The position numbers and the translations under genes are program-made. A stretch of 64,000 bases of DNA from Mesostigma viride. Lineage: Eukaryota > Streptophyta > Mesostigmatophyceae > Mesostigmatales > Mesostigmataceae. Shown one piece after another: positions 34,801 to 45,126 of the stretch. The stretch's first letter is position 1; each line of letters opens with the position of its first letter. The stretch spans positions 1,798,660 to 1,862,659 of the forward strand of contig RPFO01000022.1 of assembly GCA_009746045.1 (NCBI GenBank), written 5' to 3'. Below the pieces are notes generated by a model. It made no database searches and was not told the origin of the DNA. It saw only the letters and a list, made by a program, of their open reading frames with translations.

Positions 34801-37800
34801 CACGCCTTAAGTTGGGTTCGAGGGTTTCTTGGGGTCAACCCAACTTAAGGCGTGAACCCAACTTAAGCCGTTAAGTTACCATAACTTGCGAGCCCCAGCC
34901 CTGCTGAAGGACTTCAGGGTGTCTTTTGATAGCTCTCGTCAAGGCCGATCGAACTGCACTGCAGTAAAGAATTCACCATCAAGGTCGTATTTCGGGTCGT
35001 AACTTGGATGCAAGTCCTCAAACCGGCTGTGGGCAGGTGAAGAACCCCACCGTGCTAGCCAAAACTTCGTGTGCTGCATAGGGCATGCGCGTTCTATGCG
35101 CGGTAATCGTGGCTATTTACCCTCTAGCCTCGTCTTCCCTAGAATCGACGCAAACAGTAATCCCGTCCATGGCCACTGTCACCAGGACTGGTCTAATAAC
35201 GGTGAACGGTTTGCACGTGAATGCCAACAACGTTGCTGATCCCGGCGAAATATGTCGCCATGTTAGAGAGCGCAGCAACCTTTACGACAAGAAGGCCATA
35301 GCCGTTCAAAAGGCTGACCACAGCCATATTGGCAGGGTGGCCAAACGGCAGGCCGCTGCCTTGAGCCCGTTCATAGACAACGGCGTCATGAAAGTTGCAG
35401 AGGTTGTCGCTACACACGACCATGAGGGCTATCGGTACCAAATGTTCAGATTTACTTTCATCATCACGGATGCCTTAGACCTGCCCTTTTCCAGGAGTTG
35501 GATGATGTCATAGCGTTGCTGGTTTGACCGCTTGCCCTTGCCACCTGCCTTCTCTCGCCTGTGGTGTCTCGTTTCTGCTTTTTGCTGGACGCTGCCCCGC
35601 TGCCCGAAAACAGTGCGTTCCATTGATTTGGCCTTATCAGTTTTGTCGGCCATTGTGTCGCATTTATGATGGGTTCTAATGTGACGAACGCGTTTGAACA
35701 GCAAGCCGTTTGCCCATGTATATAATACAATGATGACTGATTTCAGCGCCCAACTGACCAAGATCTGCAGTGAACTTTATAGATGCTTGGTGTTGGATGG
35801 CGCGGAAACCCTGTCGGACCACCGGCGCGGGAAAAAACTCAAAACCCTCAAGTCGCGGCAGTATAAAATCAGTGCCACACCGCGCTAGAAGCCCCTTCAC
35901 GCCTTAAGTTGGGTTTTTACTAGTACAGCCATCAGCCTTAAGTTGGGTTCGCCATGCAGCCAACTGCGACCCAACTTAAGGCGTGAACCCAACTTAAGCC
36001 AACCCAACTTAAGGCGTGAATGCCTGTACTTAAAGGCATGCAGTACTACCCGTCGCGTGCCAACCACCACGCTCTGGCCCACCTGGTCCGGAAGCATGCG
36101 GCGCTTTACCCTGACCTTTCTCTCTGTCCCCACAATGGACCCCCCACTGCCCCTCCCCCCCCCTCTTGCCAGCTGACGGCGATGCTGAATGAGCAGGCGG
36201 CTGCGCGGGCCTCTAGCGCGGACAGCGACGCCCGCCTGCGCAGCCGCGAGGCGTCCATCACCCGCCTGGAGGCCGAGCTGTCAACCATGGGCACCCAGTT
36301 CGCCGCCTTGAAGAAGGCGCTCGCCGCCCAGGAAGGGGAGCTGATGGCGCTGGCAGAGAAGTCGGAGGCGGCGGCCGCTGAGCACGCGGGCGCGCTGCGT
36401 GCGGTGCGCGCCGAGGTGGCGGAGGCGGAGCGGGTGGCGCGGGAGAAAGAGGAGGAGGCGCGGTACGCGACCGCGGCGCTGCAGGACGCGGTGGCGGACG
36501 CCAGGGGCAAGGAACGCGAGAAGGTGGTGATGGCGGAGCGCGTGCGGGCGGCCGAGGAGGCCAGCCTTGCGCTGCAGCAGCAGCTGAACGAGGTGAGGGG
36601 GGAGGGGGCGAGATGAACGAGGTGGTGGCGGTGGTGGTGTGGGAGGGTGATGTGAGGGAGAGGTGGTGATTGAGTGCTTGGGGGCATGGCGGCAGTAGTT
36701 ATTTGTGAAGCAAAAAGCTGCTGAACATGAAGTAGTATGTGGCTGAATATGAGATATGAATATGTGGCCGAGGTCTGGTGTGGTGGACATTTTCACGTTT
36801 GCTCAGATTTCGCGACGTTAATTGTGCCTTCTGGGTGCGGCTGGTTTCTAACTACCCATGCCGGCGCTAACGTTGCTCGAAGTGCCATGCCCAGTACCCA
36901 CCCCACTTCGCTCTAGCGCTTGGCAATGATATTTCTTCATGCAAGTTGTTTGCGTCATTCTAAACGGGTCGTATAACGTGGGGTTAGACAAAGGCAGAAT
37001 CGAGCCTGTATTGGCCGGCCCTTTGCGACTTCAGGTTTGTGCTGGTTGTCTACTTTATATATTCTATCATTCTCTTCTTTCTTGCCTATTTTCCTTGCCA
37101 GGCGGATGCACGGGCAGCCACTGGTGGTGATGTCATCTTCATTGTCCACGTTGCTATCGTTTCTACCCCTGCTTCCTATCGTTTCTACCCTTATTTGCTA
37201 TCCTTGCTATCCTTATTTGTTATCCTCGCTGTTGTTGCTTGCTATCCTTGCCAACCTTACTTGCCACCCTTACTTGCTATCCTTACTTGCTATCATTGCT
37301 ATCCTTACTTGCTATCCTTGCTATCCTTATTTGCTATCCTTGCCACCCTTACTTGCTGTCCTTACTTGCTATCATTGCTACCCTTATTTGCTATCGTTGC
37401 TATCCTTATTTGCTATCCTTGCCACCCTTACTTGCTGTCCTTGCTATCCTTGCTTGCTATCGTTGCTACCCTTATTTGCTATCGTTTCTATCCTTACTTT
37501 CTATTCTTGCTATCCTTACTCGCTATCCTTGCTTTTCACTTCTTATCCCCAGGCGGAGACGCGCGCGCAGTCGGCGGCGGACGAGGCGCGCCTGCTGGAG
37601 ACCCGCATCGCCTCCCTCTCCGAAACCCTCGAGCGCACGCAGCTTCTCTCGGCGGGGGCCGTCGATGAGGTGGCCTCTCGCCTGCAGGTGCGCGAACAAG
37701 AGCTCATGGCCACCGTGGCCTCCCTCAAGGCCTCCCTGGCCGCAAAGGAGGAAGAAGCTGCCGCGGCCGCCACGCGCGAGGCGGACCAGGCTATGCAGTC

Positions 37801-39169
37801 CGCCGCCGCCAACGAGTCGGCCATGGAGGACTTTGCGCGGCGCGCCAAGGAAGCCGCCGAGGGCGCCGAGGCCGAGGCAGCCAAGTGGTTTGCGATCCGC
37901 AAGGAGAGCGGGGACAGGATCGCATCGCTCGAGCGCCAGCTGGCGGCGGCGGAGGCCGCGCTGGGTGAGCGCGGTGCCCCCCCTGGGCAGGACTTCGGAG
38001 CGGCGGAGCTGGAGCTCATGCGGACAAGGGAGAAGGCGCTGGAGGCTGACGTGGCACGGCTCACGGCCGAGCTGACCGCTCTCTCGTCCTCCGCGGGGGC
38101 GGGGGGCAACGCTGCAGGGATGACAGCATTAATGGGGGACCCTGCCCAGGTGGCGGAGTTCTCGGCGCAGCTCATGGAGCTTGAGGCGAGCAAGTTGGAG
38201 GCGGAGCAGCGGGCGGCCAAGGCAGAGGAGAAGATGAGGGAGGTGCTGGCAAGCGCAGCGGCGGCAGAGGATCGGCTCTCCGAGGCGCTCCAGCGTGCGG
38301 AGGCCGCCGAGGCGAAGCTGACAGACGTCACATTACCGTTGGACGGGGTGGCGGCCGGCGGGTCGAAGCCGGCGGGGGGATCGGCCCGGGAAGCCGTGGC
38401 CGCGAAGCGCGCGGCGAGGGAGGGCAAGGCCTCCGGCTGGCAGGAGATGATGCGAAGCAGCATCCGCTGGGGGCGGGGCACCAGCAGGAGGGGCAAGAAG
38501 GGGCCCGCCATTTCGCTCCCGGGTAGCAAGCGGGTGCCTGCGGTCGGGGTCCCTCTGGGCGCGTCTGCTGGGAGCGGGGAAGGGGACAGTGCGGCAGCGG
38601 CGGCATCGCCGGAGGCCCGTACCGGTGACCTGTCGGCATCCGCCAGCGTGGTGGCGGAGGCGGAATTATCGGCGCGCCTTGACGAGCTGCGCCGCCAGCT
38701 CAAGCAGGAGATCGAGGCGCGTCTGCAGGTGGAGCAGGAGATGGAGGAGGTGAGGCAGCGCGCGCAGGAGCGAGCCGAGATGGCGGCGGCGGCCGCCGCC
38801 GCGCAAGCGGCCGCGGAGGTCGCGGCGGAGCTTGCGGCCGCCGAAGAGGAGCGGAAGCTCGCGGCGGCGGCGGCCGAAGAAGAGGAGAGGAACGCCACGC
38901 TGCTGGCATCCTCGGCGGCCGCCGAGGGGGTGAGCGTCAAGCAGGCAGAGAGCGCGCGGCTCGGTCGGAACTTGCAGCGCGCCTTGCTGGCGGTGAAGGA
39001 GCTTGCAGTGGAGGTGGAGGCGATGCGATCCGTGCGCGCACGGGGCCGGGCGACGGGGGGCGCGCCCAGCGCCGACAAGGGCGAGGGGGACGAGGGGGAT
39101 GATGATGGGGAGGAGGGGGATGGGGATAATGGCGATGACAAGGCGACCAAGGTGGTGGCCATGCGTTGA
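22211..39169 (+). CDS. Large coiled-coil protein, 15 exons, about 1,890 residues
   Basis: Exons: 22211-22909, 23864-24154, 24672-24833, 25500-25758, 26118-26257, 26890-27825, 28185-28400, 28970-29020, 31019-31228, 31856-31933, 32802-33089, 33391-33660, 34380-34415, 36173-36592, 37553-39169 (TGA). All have AG/GT borders; 13 of 14 introns are phase 0. The first 100 residues are Ser/Arg/Leu-rich and acid-poor, resembling a plastid transit peptide. The rest is mostly Ala/Glu/Arg/Lys/Leu heptad-like coiled coil, strongest from exon 9 onward. Exon 6 is a Gly/Ser/Glu-rich low-complexity insert. The C-terminus is acidic (Asp/Gly-rich). A basic, Ser/Arg-rich break (about residues 1650-1680) interrupts the coil. 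There is no motor head or enzymatic motif. It could be a structural, tethering or cytoskeletal-type protein; the function is not recognised. Confidence 0.85.
24143..24222 (+). repeat. Donor-anchored 30-bp repeat at coiled-coil exon 2
   Basis: Three copies of GAGTACAGCAAG followed by donor GTGGGTGG, period 30 bp. The first is the true exon end at 24154. The unit is a multiple of three without a stop, so use of the later donors would add ten residues each. Confidence 0.92.
25228..25440. repeat. 50-bp tandem repeat in coiled-coil intron 3
   Basis: About 4.3 copies of a C/T-rich 50-bp unit with TGTGCCTCTCTTTCCTGCTC. It ends about 60 bp before the 3' splice site at 25500. Confidence 0.93.
25741..25845 (+). 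repeat. Duplicated exon end and donor at coiled-coil exon 4
   Basis: The exon end TCGCTCATGACGCAGATCAAAG followed by GTGGGT recurs 78 bp downstream as the same bases plus GTGGGT. Two potential 5' splice sites result. Confidence 0.88.
26258..26362 (+). repeat. (GGGC)n-rich tract at coiled-coil intron 5 start
   Basis: Directly after the donor the intron has GTGGG and GCAGGCGGGCAGGCAGGT words, then about 16 uninterrupted GGGC units. It is strongly G-rich on the transcribed RNA. Confidence 0.9.
28747..28807. repeat. (GT)n dinucleotide tract
   Basis: About 30 GT units in coiled-coil intron 7. Confidence 0.97.
29541..30985. repeat. 1.4-kb C-rich satellite in coiled-coil intron 8
   Basis: Almost entirely C with TT, TTG, GTG or TG spacers, arranged in ordered blocks: CCCCCTT-type to about 30560, CCCCCTTG to about 30745, CCCCCGTG to about 30865, CCCCCTG to about 30960. 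It ends about 35 bp before the acceptor at 31019. The antisense strand is a near-continuous run of G tracts. Confidence 0.97.
31213..31305 (+). repeat. Donor-anchored 27-bp repeat at coiled-coil exon 9
   Basis: The exon end GTGGCCCTCAAG plus donor GTGGGG occurs three times with a period of 27-28 bp: the exon at 31228, then copies ending 31255 and 31282 (the last reads ACGGCGCTCAAG). The first unit step is in frame and free of stops. Confidence 0.9.
31968..32305. repeat. AGCAAGAGTAGC-type minisatellite, coiled-coil intron 10
   Basis: Roughly six copies of a 48-bp unit containing TTTTAACAGGAGCAGTAGCA and AGAGTAGCAAGAGCGGTAGC. Confidence 0.93.
33649..33850 (+). repeat. Degenerate donor copies after coiled-coil exon 12
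   Basis: The exon end GTGCCAACCAG/GTGCGT is echoed as AATAACCAG/GTGAGT, TCCACCAG/GTGCGT, GTGCCAACCAG/GTGGGT and ATGCCAACC within 190 bp. Confidence 0.7.
34797..36022. mobile_element. 1.2-kb element with perfect 22-bp terminal inverted repeats and a HIRAN ORF
   Basis: The ends 34797-34818 and 36001-36022 are exact reverse complements (CATTCACGCCTTAAGTTGGG plus TT). The 12-mer TTAAGTTGGGTT or its complement occurs about eight times, three near the left end and five near the right, in both orientations. This is like subterminal transposase-binding arrays of DNA transposons. No target-site duplication is evident. The insert lies in intron 13 of the coiled-coil gene. The only recognisable ORF is a HIRAN-domain protein; no transposase is seen, so it is presumably non-autonomous or uses an unrecognised mobilisation protein. 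Confidence 0.82.
35085..35513 (+). CDS. HIRAN-domain protein inside the terminal-inverted-repeat element
   Basis: An ORF of 142 residues from the ATG at 35085; an internal ATG at 35169 gives 114 residues and starts just before the domain. The HIRAN core spans about residues 32-95: a hydrophobic strand with GLHVNANNV, then [20 protein letters not shown], then [22 protein letters not shown] domains (from HIP116/HLTF and Rad5) bind DNA 3' ends and are associated with stalled-fork processing; they also occur as small stand-alone proteins. Here no SNF2 helicase or RING domain follows. The first 28 residues are hydrophobic and may be an artefact of the earlier ATG. An antisense ORF overlaps its 3' end but has no recognised motif. 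Either a cargo gene or a mobilisation factor; unproven. Confidence 0.75.
   Translation: MRVLCAVIVAIYPLASSSLESTQTVIPSMATVTRTGLITVNGLHVNANNVADPGEICRHVRERSNLYDKKAIAVQKADHSHIGRVAKRQAAALSPFIDNGVMKVAEVVATHDHEGYRYQMFRFTFIITDALDLPFSRSWMMS
36574..36640 (+). repeat. Duplicated exon end at coiled-coil exon 14
   Basis: The exon ends CTGAACGAG/GTGAGG at 36592. A second GATGAACGAG/GTGGTGG occurs 31 bp downstream. Confidence 0.7.
37170..37545. repeat. TTGCTATCCTTA-type minisatellite before the last coiled-coil exon
   Basis: About two dozen loosely 15-bp units (TTGCTATCCTTACTTGC and variants). They make a T/C-rich tract that runs into the 3' splice site at 37553. Confidence 0.93.
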
Positions 39170-40164
39170 GTGGAGCAGGTCCGGGGGGGATGCATGTGTC
39201 GCATGGCAGCTAGTGGGCGGGTGGCACAATATGGCAGCATGCATCTCAGGGCTAAGCGGCCGGTGAAGGAGAGAAGGGTTCATGTTCAGCGAGCGTGCAT
39301 GCTCGACGAGGACCCCCATGAGGGCCAGGGGGATGACCCCAGGGGTGTGGAAGACCCAGAGAATCTAGAATGATGGAGTGTCAAGCTGCGGGCGTTGTGC
39401 TTTAACAGAGGGGTACATTTTTTTTCTTCTCCTTCCGTTTGTACTCGCGCATGCTATGGCGATGGATTTGTGGGCATGTTTGCCGGCGATTCGAACACAT
39501 TTTTTTGATGTTGGTGTTGCGGGCCTTGTGGGGCCCGGGTGACAACATGGAGATACCATTCCGTGGCATGGGAATTGTTGGTTTGGTAGTTTGCTCCTCT
39601 TTAGTGGGACGATGTATGTTGCGCTTGGTTGAACGATTGGTAACAATTGCTATTTCTTTCTCGATGCCTCTCTATCTTTTTGAAAGCAGATACTGAATGC
39701 ATAGCCAGTGCTACTGTAGCTCTAAGTAAGTAAGTACTTGCGTGTCATGCGCATGGGCATGCCATGGAGTACTATGCTAATCTCATTAGGAAATAATATA
39801 CAACCACGCATTTAGCAGGCTTTTCAGCGTTCGACATGTGGTTTCCTGGCTAGTGCTCATTCACGTACATGCAAGTGAGCAAGCAACTGCATTAAGGGAG
39901 ACAACTAGAGACAGCATGCATACCGGCCACTCAAGGTTGCGTTAAAATTAAATAAATGAATTTAACGGACCGGCCCATATACGTGGGGCCCGGAATCGCG
40001 GATCTAGCTAAGGGCTGGCCAACAAGCTGATGCGCCGTAGTTTACCAAGTAATTTACATGAATGTCACTGACATCCCGTCCATGCAAGCAATAAGAGTAC
40101 CAGATTTAAAACCTAGGAAATCTAATTGATCGGCAAAAGCACTGGAGGGTCATTTGCTACACCA
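39170..40164. other. Convergent intergenic region
   Basis: 1 kb between the stop codons of two convergent genes. It should contain both 3' UTRs. No further gene was seen. Confidence 0.5.
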
Positions 40165-43100
40165 CTAAGCAACCACACAAACATCGAGCTCTTCATTGCA
40201 AACTTCCCCATATCGGCACATCAGCAGGTCCGCCTCGTTTATACACTTGCCATCACGGCACTTGTCCAGCGTGCAAAACTGGCCATCGTTGCAATCCGTG
40301 TCCAGCAAGCACGATGCCGCGGCTGGCAGTTGCAAGAAAACATCAAAGCGCAAGGCAATTGAAAGAGTCAGGCAGGACGGTGTTAAGAGGGAACAGGCAA
40401 GCAAATAGGCAAATTCTTGACAAGCATATGGTAGTAAGATCATAGTTCTACGATCAAGACATGGTTGCATTCCATTGGTGCGGTTCCATTGCCCAAGTCT
40501 TCCAGATCTCAGGCCTGCACTGGCCATCTCCGTGACAATACCAAAGTTTTCACGCCAAAACGCAGCACGCTTGCCGGCCAAGAAACCACAGGCGACCGCG
40601 TCGCAAGGCAGTGCCTGTACATACTACCTCACCTGCGCCTATGCATACTATGTATGCTCACCTGCGCCTATACATACTATACATGCTCACCTGCGCCTGT
40701 ACTTACTATACATGCTCACCTGCGCCTATACATACTATATATGCTCACCTGCGCCTGTACTTACTATATTGTACAGTGTGCGCTCACCTGCGCCTGTACA
40801 TACTATGTATGCTCACCTGCGCCTGCACACACTATACATGCTCACCTGCGCAGCCAGGGAAGCGCAACGCGGCGATGTACGTGGCCGACTTGGTGCCCTT
40901 CGTCTCCCAGGGACCCATGAAGTAGAACGTGCAGCCATCCATGGCGTCCACGGTCATGGAGCTGCGCCCGCCAAAGGTGGCCGTGGTGGACGACGCGGTG
41001 CCGTTGACCAGGGACGTCTCGGGGCTTGGCAGGGTCCCTGGTGGTGCGTGCGCGGTCCTGCCGGCGTAGTACAGGCTGGGGTAGACCTCCAAGTCCGCAT
41101 CCACTTTGGAGTAGCCCAGTACCATGTTGTTGGAGCGGTCGAGTGCCACACTTGGCAGCCATGCGTGCCCGCCCTGCGGGGAGACCCTGCCTTCCTGGCG
41201 CAGCGTCCAGGGTCCCGGGGTGCCCGACTGGACTGGCCGGCGCAGCTCCACCCACATGACCGCACCCTGGGAACCAGGAATACACACACACACACACGCC
41301 ATCCAATTCCGTCATGCACACACGCACAGGGCGTGCTATCACACATTCGTGAGAACGTAGCATGCAGTGGTCAGACTTCAGCTTCGAGGTGAATTGCAAC
41401 AACTTGTGGGGACACGCGAGAAATTTTTTATTGTGTGCGTCCTTTCAAGAAGGAAAACGGAGACAGGCGATTTGCCTAGAAAACAAACAGGATAGCGCGG
41501 TACAACGCCCTTGCAGACAACGTACCCAGAAATGTAGCCATAGATAGATAGAGCACGGGGACACATACATTATATTGGTTGTCTCTTTGGCCTCACCCAC
41601 CTTATCATTGCCACCGTCCACGGAGAAGCTAGCCACAAGCGCGTCGTGTCCTGCGTAGCTCCGCAGCAGCGCCTTGGAGACCATCCCGCGCTGGTACGAG
41701 TTGAGCAGCACCGACGACCTTGGCTGCGCAAAGCAGGGCACGTCCTCGGTGCTGCTGCACAGGCTGATGCTGAACTCGCTCACCCTCTCGTTGGCCACCC
41801 GCGTCAGGCTCGCGGACGCCGCGTTCTGGAAACTGGGACATAGCTCCCACAGCTCCAAGTAGTCCCCCCCCGCGTCCGGTGCACTCACACCCAGCTCATC
41901 GTCTACTGGGCGGAGGAACAGGCCGCACTGCATGCCCCCTCTGGGTGCCCCGCCCAGGGTGGCGGGGATGAGCCCCTGCAGGCCGAGCCCGGGCAGTGCG
42001 GGCGGGAGCAGGCGTGCCATTGGGCGCGGGGGCAGCGAGGCGATGAGGCGGGCGCGGTCGATGGCATAAACCGCGGGTGGGTCCTCGCTGGTGCCCAGGT
42101 AGTAGGCGTCCGGCATGATGGCGATGGCAAAGTTGCCGGGGTCCCCTGGGAGGGCGATTGTGTGCCCGCGGTAGAGCAGCCCGTAGGGGATGGGGGAGAG
42201 CGAGAGCAGCAGGCACAAAAAGTGGGCGCCGCTCGCGTTGCGCGCGGCCTCCATGATGAGCCAGCGGTCGGCCATGTGGTCGTATGCGGTGTAGGGCGTG
42301 TTGAGGAAGGGCCCCGTCCGGCAGACAGTGTTGGAGCGGTGGAACTGGGTCAAAAAGGACTGCTTGATTTGCTTCCAGGGACTCTTGGTGTACACGCGGT
42401 AGAGGGCCTTGTTAAAGTTGGTCTTGGTGATCGTCACGGCGTAGTCGGGGCCAACGGCGATGACGGGGCCTGAGGGCAGGCCGCTGAGGCCACGTTCGCT
42501 GAAGCTCAGGAGGGGGGCATCCAGCGCGCCGCCAGCTGTCATGCGGGGAGACATGGGGGAGTATTTCGGGAGGTATAGCGGGCATGGAGGTATTGCAAGA
42601 CATTCCAAAAGTTCATACACTACTGCACCTTGCAAGACTCCATGGACATTCCCGATGGCATACACTCCCCAAAGATACAGGACCAGAGTGCCGGGCTGGG
42701 ATTAATACTTCTAGATTTTCGATTTTCTTGATGGGCCAATCTTGTCTTCTGTCGCACGCAGCCTGACAAACAACTGGCTTTGACACGGCCCGATAAAAGA
42801 CCACAGGCCGTATGTTGCTTCTCAACGGTCGTTAACATGATTAAGTGATGTCCGTCGCACAGGTGCTCGCTGCCTGCTGGGTAAGGATCCGGCTGTGGAT
42901 ACTGCCGTGCAGCATGGCCCCATCGACAGACAAATAGGTTCCAGTCTTCTTTCCACTGCTGTCTGGTTGAGGGCTACCCCCCCCCCTTGTTCAGGTTTGC
43001 GTGACAGGGACACAAGTGCTAGGACGATAAAGGGCGTTCATCAACGAACACTGTATGTCAGGGTCGGTATCGAACACCTTCCAGGTTTCGGCTCATTAGT

Positions 43101-45126
43101 TCTTTAGGAAAGCGCCAGCGGAGATGGGGGACGATGATTCAGATTATGACTTATTTGCGCACAGAAAATTGGACAAGGGCTGGGATATCTGCTGGACAGA
43201 CGCTAGTAGTAAAAAACAAAACTGAAAGTAATTTGTGAAGGTAAGTGAAATTTAAGTGAAAGGTAATTTAAAAGGAAAGTAACTTCACCACAGCAAACAA
43301 ACTAGCAACAAACGACCTTACTTAATGCCAGCATTCAGGTAGCCACACCCCTGGCATGAGGATAGCCATCGTACACCAACGCACGGCAGCTACTTTGGCG
43401 TACGTCGGCTTCATCACTTTGGCTATTTTGGGGTATGCTAGCTATATCACATCCGATCAACCCACAATTTATATCTATAGACAAACAGTCTTATCAACCC
43501 ATGCATGACACCCCCGAGCTTTCCAGAATAGCCATGCAAGGGAGTCTTACAGATCTAGTCTTTACATTGAGTCTTACAGAGTATCTTGCAGAGAGTCTTA
43601 CAAGGGTCTAATAAGAGAGTAGTCAAGGGAGCCTTACAAGAGAGTTTTACAAGAGAGTCTTACAAGAGAGTCTTATAAGAGAGGTAAGGAGAGCCTCAAG
43701 GAGACTTACTCATCATCGCCCGCACGAGCGCTATGTCCGCAGTCAGATTGGGCGAGTTGGTCGCGTTGGTCCCCACGCACACGCTCATCGCCTCCAGGTA
43801 CCGCTCCAGGGGGCAACCCCCGACAGACACAAACTGGCAGCGGCCCGTCAGGATCTCCAGATTGGCCATGCTGGCGTTGATGCTGCTGCGGGAGGCCAGG
43901 AACGCCGTCAGCAGCGTCCCCAGGCACGCACAGCACGGCACGGAGGATGGGCTGACGCCACAGGTGGCGTGGGGGCAGTCGGTGTCCCCGTCTTGCAGGT
44001 ACGTGGGGAACTGGCAGCTGGGGGCTTGGGACATGGCCAGGAAGACCTCGAACGACAGCTCGCGGTCGGCCAGGTCGCACTCGGATGTGCCAGGTGGCGG
44101 GGTTGAGGAAGTGACGGGGGGGGGAGGGGATGTCAGAGGTGGTGGGGAATCTGGGGGGGGGGACGGGGAGGGAGGGAGGGGTGTCGGAGGTGGTGGGGAA
44201 TTTGGGGGGGGAGACGGGGATGGGGGGAGGGGTGTCGGAGGTGGTGGGGAATTTGGGGGGGGAGACGGGGATGGGGGGAGGGGTGTTGGAGGTGGTGGGG
44301 AATCTGGGGGGGGAGGCGGGGATGGGGGGAGGGGTGTCGGAGGTGGTGGGGAATCTGGGGGGGGAGAGGGGGATGGGGGCAGGGGAGACGGAGGTGGTGG
44401 GGAATCTGGGGGGGGAGGCTGCGGTACAGGAGGGAATGAAAAGTTCCCTGCCAGGGAGGAGTTCCACAGGGAGGGGTCCCTGCAGGCCCCGACTGTCTGC
44501 AGCGAGTCGCAATCGTAGCCGCATTGTGACGCGGCGCTGTAAAAGGCTTCGGTGTCGACCGCTTCGCAGCTGGGGTACAGCAGCGCGGCATCCTGAAGGG
44601 CCTCGTACGCTTCCTCCTGGAAAATTCTAATTATAGCCTCCCTGCCGCACGCCTCGGTCAGGTTGAAGAATGTCCAGTAGCTGATCTGGGCAAGTGCAAA
44701 GTGGGCGCGGATACACTCGCAATTAGGACTGGCGCCGGTGCCGTTCACGTCGTTACTGACGACATCAGGGCAGCGAATAGTCGATGAACCATTAGTGGCG
44801 GTGTACGACCGGAAGTCGGTGTCGTTGCATTGAGCTGCTACTTGGTCCGCTAGCGCTGCGGTATCGTTCAATGCCTCTGATAGGGCAATTAGCTGCAAGG
44901 TGCAGCCGGGGCTTTCCTGGAGCAACTGCCGACGGTTGGAGGCAATAGTATGGGAATGCAGGGATCCCTGCAGCTCGGACAGCCAGTGAGCCGCGGATAT
45001 CAACTGGACTGATAACTTCGTAAGCTCGTTTGACGAGACCGGGCTGGGTAATGCGCCGGTGGAAACTAACAGGAGAAAGATGGCAAGCTGCATGAAACGC
45101 AGCATCGTCGCCGGCAGATCAGTCAT
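40165..45126 (-). CDS. Secreted Pro-rich mosaic wall protein, about 976 residues
   Basis: Exons in gene order: 45126-43710, 42535-41601, 41266-40846 and 40322-40165, all with consistent phases. A signal peptide lies at residues 1-28 (the second Met at residue 8 may be the true start). A Cys-rich, N-glycosylation-site-rich region follows to about 235. Then comes a 17-residue Pro/Ser repeat of the SPSPPPNSPPPPTPLPP type, repeated about five to six times and a likely hydroxyproline glycosylation region. A second Cys-rich segment ends exon 1. Exons 2-3 encode about 450 residues resembling extracellular bacterial propeller-like proteins, with ASGAHFLC, ALPGDPGNFAIA, NNMVLGYSKV and a terminal SSMTVDAMDGCTFYF. 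Exon 4 adds a Cys-rich tail with DCNDGQFCTLDKC. It is probably an extracellular matrix or lectin-like protein; the substrate is unknown. Confidence 0.8.
40618..40858 (-). repeat. Donor-anchored 28-bp repeat after exon 3 of the secreted protein
   Basis: In gene orientation exon 3 ends GGCTGCGCAG followed by donor GTGAGC. Eight to nine units then follow, each with GGCGCAG followed by GTGAGC and a TATAGTATGTACA-type spacer, running from the junction into the intron. Confidence 0.92.
43535..43705 (-). repeat. GTAAGACTCTCTT repeats after exon 1 of the secreted protein
   Basis: The intron begins GTAAGTCTCC. In gene orientation a 13-16 bp word GTAAGACTCTCTT then recurs about nine times with variation, so each unit carries a donor-like GTAAG. 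Confidence 0.75.
44104..44430 (-). repeat. 51-bp in-frame coding repeat (Pro-rich)
   Basis: About five to six tandem 51-bp units encoding 17 residues of Ser/Pro/Thr/Leu with Asp or Asn. This is the wall-protein-like segment of the secreted mosaic protein. The plus strand is extremely G-rich. Confidence 0.95.

Noticed and set aside
35429-35761. Antisense ORF (110 residues, basic) in the HIRAN element
   Set aside because: It overlaps the HIRAN ORF end, has no recognised motif and could be a shadow frame; kept only as a possibility.
43706-44591. Alternative frames across the Pro-rich repeat of the secreted protein (272 aa minus, 261 aa plus)
   Set aside because: Shadow frames of the 51-bp coding repeat; only the frame with signal peptide, Cys pattern and matching intron phase is supported.
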